NCBI GenBank assembly: GCA_021846965.1
Contig: JAJZWA010000030.1
Span: forward strand, 1 to 44,064
DNA: 44,064 nt
Direction of reading: 5' to 3'
Source: Pseudomonadota bacterium
GTDB lineage: Bacteria > Pseudomonadota > Gammaproteobacteria > Burkholderiales > Burkholderiaceae_C
Shown here: positions 41,142 through 44,064 of the stretch, in pieces
How positions within the stretch are numbered: position 1 is the first letter of the stretch
Layout: every line of letters begins with the position of its first letter
The notes under the pieces: model-generated
What the model was told of the DNA's origin: nothing
What the model saw: the letters and a program-made list of their open reading frames with translations, nothing else
Database searches by the model: none
Made by a program: the position numbers and the translations under genes

Positions 41142-42803
41142 ATGGACGGGCAAGGAATGTTGGCGCTCGCACGGCGCTGTCTCGGAGCCTGCGCCGTGCT
41201 GGCGCTGGCAAGCTGCGGCGGCGGAGGAGGAGGGGGCGGATCCGGCACTTTGAGTGGTGCATCGCTTGCCACCGGGAACCTGGTTGACGCCCCGGTCGCC
41301 GGTGTCAGCTACCAGACCTCCTCCGGTCTCAGCGGCATCACGGGCATCGACGGTTCGTTCAGCTACAAGACCGGCGACACGGTCGTGTTCACGGTCCTGG
41401 GAGTCACGCTCGGCCGGTCCGTCGCGGTGCCAGGCGATGGCGTGGTGACACCCCTCACCATCACGGGCGAGGATCCCACGGGCGCCGCGCCGACTCTGGC
41501 CAACGCGCCTGACGCGACGGCACTGGCCCAGTTCCTGCAGACCCTGGGAGAGGTCGGGGGTTCGGCAAGCGGCAACCTGATCATGCCGGTGTCCGACTCG
41601 AGCTTGCAGCAGCAGCTTGCCGGACTGTACGCGGGCGGCGGACTCGGCGGCGTGGTCAACGGCCTGCAGGCTGCACTTTCGAATGCCGGAATCAGCGGCA
41701 TCAGCGTGGTCACGCCATCGACCGCGTTGAGCAATATGAGTCTGGCCATCCAGGCGGCGAACTCGGCGGCGGGCAACGCCCCATTCGCCAACAGCACCTG
41801 GGTGGCAAGGGGCTCCGGCGGAAGCGCGACCATCGAACTGCTGGGCAACGGCATGGTGGAAGGCCTCACGTCCAGCGGCACGGCGATCTTCGGCAACTGG
41901 ATCGTCGCTTCCGGAACCTTGAGCATCCAGGTCTCGGGGGTCGGCGGTGGCAGTGCGACGGCAACGCTCCAATCAGCCGATCTGGCAGCCAGTCCACCGG
42001 CCTGCGGAGCATGCGTGACCGTGACGCCGGCGAATGGCTCGCCGTGGACCGGTTCGCTGACCGAGACAGCCGCCGGCACGAGCAATGCCTATGCCGGAAT
42101 CTGGTTTGGCATGTTCTCGCCCAACAGCAACGCGATCGCGAACGACATGCATGGTGGTGCGGTCGTGTTCATTGCCGAATCCAACGGCTCGATCACCGGT
42201 GCGATCGTCGGCAGCGGCGGAGGTGCCATCAGCGGCGGAAGCTGGAACACGTCGAACGGCTCGATCAGCCTGCAGGTCACCGGCGGATCGGGCTCGGGCG
42301 GGCAGTCGATGAACGTGGCGGGTAGCCTGGCAACCCAGACCGCGACCCTGAGCATCGGTGGCACCGCCATGGGGACGGTCGCATTCACCCGAAGCTCCGG
42401 AGTGGTGGATCTGAGCGCCCCGGTCAGCATCCACTGGAGCAATACCTTCACCGGCGCCGGAGGGCCGCCGCCGAGCGGCTGCGGGGACTGCAACCCGGGG
42501 GTCATCGTGAGCTTCCCGGCGAGCGGCATCAGCGCGGAGCAGAGTTTCACCAACCCCTTCAACAACGGCAACGGCGGCTCGCCAGGGCAGGGGACACCCA
42601 CCTCCCTGAGCGGCACGCTGGCCGGGATCGCGCCCATGCCGAGCGGAGCCGGCCTCTCGTACACGGTGTCGATCGACTCTGGCGGAGCCAGCGCGACCTC
42701 GCAGCCGGCGAGCGATGCCTGCTCGGTGACTTCCGGTGCCAGCGGAGTACTGCAACCGGGTCAGTCCACCCTGCCGCAGATCGTGGTCACGTGCAACAAC
42801 TAG
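41142..42803 (+). CDS. Surface-type lipoprotein with polyglycine linker
   Basis: The 553-residue protein starts at the ATG at 41142, which has GGAGG eight bases upstream. The lipobox LALASC with Cys25 is followed by eight Gly residues, a common spacer in outer-membrane or surface lipoproteins. The mature N-terminus has NLVDAPVAGVSYQTSSGLSG, then GIDGSFSYKTGDTVVFTVLG, a module seen in many proteobacterial surface proteins. The rest is Gly/Ser/Thr/Ala-rich and predicted beta-rich, with two loosely repeated segments and paired Cys (CGAC, CGDC) that could form disulfides. No enzyme motif is recognised. It ends just before a stem-loop shared with the convergent Nramp-type gene. Confidence 0.85.
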   Translation: MDGQGMLALARRCLGACAVLALASCGGGGGGGGSGTLSGASLATGNLVDAPVAGVSYQTSSGLSGITGIDGSFSYKTGDTVVFTVLGVTLGRSVAVPGDGVVTPLTITGEDPTGAAPTLANAPDATALAQFLQTLGEVGGSASGNLIMPVSDSSLQQQLAGLYAGGGLGGVVNGLQAALSNAGISGISVVTPSTALSNMSLAIQAANSAAGNAPFANSTWVARGSGGSATIELLGNGMVEGLTSSGTAIFGNWIVASGTLSIQVSGVGGGSATATLQSADLAASPPACGACVTVTPANGSPWTGSLTETAAGTSNAYAGIWFGMFSPNSNAIANDMHGGAVVFIAESNGSITGAIVGSGGGAISGGSWNTSNGSISLQVTGGSGSGGQSMNVAGSLATQTATLSIGGTAMGTVAFTRSSGVVDLSAPVSIHWSNTFTGAGGPPPSGCGDCNPGVIVSFPASGISAEQSFTNPFNNGNGGSPGQGTPTSLSGTLAGIAPMPSGAGLSYTVSIDSGGASATSQPASDACSVTSGASGVLQPGQSTLPQIVVTCNN

Positions 42804-42809
42804 CGTCAA

Positions 42810-42839
42810 CCAGGCTTGCCCCCACGGGGGGCGGCCTGG
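42810..42839. terminator. Strong stem-loop between convergent genes
   Basis: CCAGGC pairs with GCCTGG, and an inner CCCCC pairs with GGGGG around a two- to four-base loop. It lies seven bases after the lipoprotein stop and 21 bases from the Nramp-type stop, so it could serve both strands. There is no U-run. Confidence 0.55.
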
Positions 42840-42860
42840 GCGCCGTCCGGCCCTGGGGGC

Positions 42861-44064
42861 TCAGAGGCTGCTGAGGCCGCCGTACACGCCGAGGCCGGAG
42901 GTCAGGGCGACCACGCCAATGACCACCCACAGATACCAGCCGCGCAGGCGGTGCTCGGGGGGCAGGGCCTTGAGGGCCAGGGCCACCAGGAAGCCCAGGA
43001 CCATGGGAAGCATCAGGGCGTTCATCACTTCCACGCCGATGGACAGAGCCACCAGATCGGGAACCAGGGCGACGATCACTGCGCCGCCCAGGACCCCCAG
43101 GGTGAACACGGCGTAGAACCAGGGCGCCTCGAAAGGGTGGTGCTCCAGGGAATGCTTGTAGCCGGTGACCTCGCCGAAGCCCCAGGCCGCGGCCAGCGCG
43201 ACCACGATGGCCGCGACCATGGCGGCCCCGAGCAAGCCCAGGCCGAACAGGGTGTGGCCCAGGGTGGCGCCGAGCACCGGCGTCAGCGCCTGGGCGACCT
43301 GGGCCACCGTGTTCAGCGCCGGGCTTCGGTGTCCGGCCCACAGGGCGGCGGCGGCGGCCACCAGCACCGCGGCCATGACCAGCTGGGTGATCAGGGCGCC
43401 AACGGCGGTGTCCCAGCGCGCGGCCGCGTACTGCTCGGGACGCAGACCCTTGTCGGCCACCGCGGACTGCTGGTAGAAGACCATCCAGGGCATGATCACC
43501 GCGCCGATGTTGGCGGCCACCAGGTACCACCAGCCATGGTCGTGCAGCGGCACCTGCATCAGGCCCTGGGCCAGTTGCCCGCCATGCACCGGAGCGCGCA
43601 GGGCCACCCAGATGAAAATCAGTTCGAACAGCCCCAGTGCGATGGCGATGCGCTCGACCCGGCGGTAGCTGCCGGTCCAGACCACCATGAGCAGGAAGCA
43701 CGCGGCCAGGGCAAGGCTCCACAGGCGCGGCACGCCAAACAGCTCGCCGACTCCCACCACGCCCGAGAACTCGGTCAGGATGGCTCCCGAGCTGGCCACG
43801 GCCAGGCCGCCCACCGAGACCCAGGCCCAGGGCGCGCCGAAGCACTCGCGGATGAGTTCGCCATGGCCCTTGCCGGTGAAGATGCCCAGGCGCACGGTCA
43901 GCTCCTGCACCACGTACAGGATGGGCACCAGCAGCAGCTGCAGGGCCAGGAGCTGGTAGCCCCATTGGGCGCCGCTCTGCGCCGCGGTCAGCACGCTGCC
44001 GACGTCGGTGTCGGCCAGCATCACGACCAGTCCGGGGCCGAGCACCGCCAGGAACACGGTCCAG
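42861..44064 (-). CDS. Nramp-family divalent metal transporter, variant (5' partial)
   Basis: The frame runs off the right edge; at least 400 residues and about eleven transmembrane helices are visible. The first helix has GPGLVVMLADTDVGSVLTAAQSGAQWGY, where classic Nramp proteins have DPGN. The sixth has ANIGAVIMPWMVFYQQSA, where classic Nramp proteins have MPH; the metal-binding Met is kept and His is replaced by Trp. VVQELTVRLGIFTGKGHGELI is typical of this branch. It imports divalent metals by family, but the changed first-helix motif means that Mn, Fe or another ion cannot be assigned. An internal GTG at 44057 is not its start. Confidence 0.87.
   Translation of the reverse strand, partial: WTVFLAVLGPGLVVMLADTDVGSVLTAAQSGAQWGYQLLALQLLLVPILYVVQELTVRLGIFTGKGHGELIRECFGAPWAWVSVGGLAVASSGAILTEFSGVVGVGELFGVPRLWSLALAACFLLMVVWTGSYRRVERIAIALGLFELIFIWVALRAPVHGGQLAQGLMQVPLHDHGWWYLVAANIGAVIMPWMVFYQQSAVADKGLRPEQYAAARWDTAVGALITQLVMAAVLVAAAAALWAGHRSPALNTVAQVAQALTPVLGATLGHTLFGLGLLGAAMVAAIVVALAAAWGFGEVTGYKHSLEHHPFEAPWFYAVFTLGVLGGAVIVALVPDLVALSIGVEVMNALMLPMVLGFLVALALKALPPEHRLRGWYLWVVIGVVALTSGLGVYGGLSSL

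Overview
The window is strongly GC-rich by eye, gene-dense and wholly chromosomal in character. Gene content (cytochrome c-dependent nitric oxide reductase, trifunctional PutA, CheZ-type chemotaxis, Liv-type ABC transporter, large hybrid kinases) points to a free-living, motile, respiring betaproteobacterium, probably of the order Burkholderiales. That assignment is inference from family resemblance; no rRNA, tRNA, insertion sequence, phage gene or CRISPR array was seen.

Layout. 1-8.7 kb: end of a small unidentified gene; a GMC oxidoreductase followed by a shikimate-dehydrogenase-like gene, with a divergent AraC regulator; a small conserved-looking protein; a polytopic membrane protein; a patatin phospholipase with a cyclic-nucleotide-binding-type domain; and a shortened autotransporter. 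8.7-17.5 kb: a livKHMGF branched-chain or hydrophobic amino-acid importer, divergent from putA across an intergenic region with three GTTGCA-type PutA operator candidates. 17.5-19.2 kb: tadA and an LD-carboxypeptidase with a His-rich tail. 19.2-24.8 kb: a reverse-strand chemotaxis operon cheY-cheZ-soluble MCP-second cheY-STAS-cheA-cheW. Its CheA carries two tandem motifs resembling the MshEN c-di-GMP-binding fold. 25-28 kb: a diguanylate cyclase, an orphan fliL and a translationally coupled small gene.

28-34.5 kb is a complete nitric-oxide detoxification/denitrification unit. norC-norB-norE-norF-norQ-norD-nsrR lie on the reverse strand, followed by a separately promoted DUF2249 gene. The norC and DUF2249 promoters share the same architecture (TTGACA, 16-nt spacer, TAAGAT). 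In both, a 23-nt AAGAT...ATCTT dyad starts inside the -10, and a third dyad lies in the norC leader. These look like NsrR operators, so the last gene of the operon would repress both transcripts until NO damages its Fe-S cluster.

34.5-39.8 kb is a three-gene signalling cassette: a receiver-EAL phosphodiesterase, a PhnD-type periplasmic binding protein and a large membrane hybrid histidine kinase with receiver and HPt domains. This suggests that periplasmic ligand sensing is wired to c-di-GMP hydrolysis. With the GGDEF enzyme and the MshEN-like CheA, c-di-GMP is the recurring theme. 39.9-44 kb: an AraC regulator, a Gly-rich-linker lipoprotein and a variant Nramp-family transporter that runs off the end.
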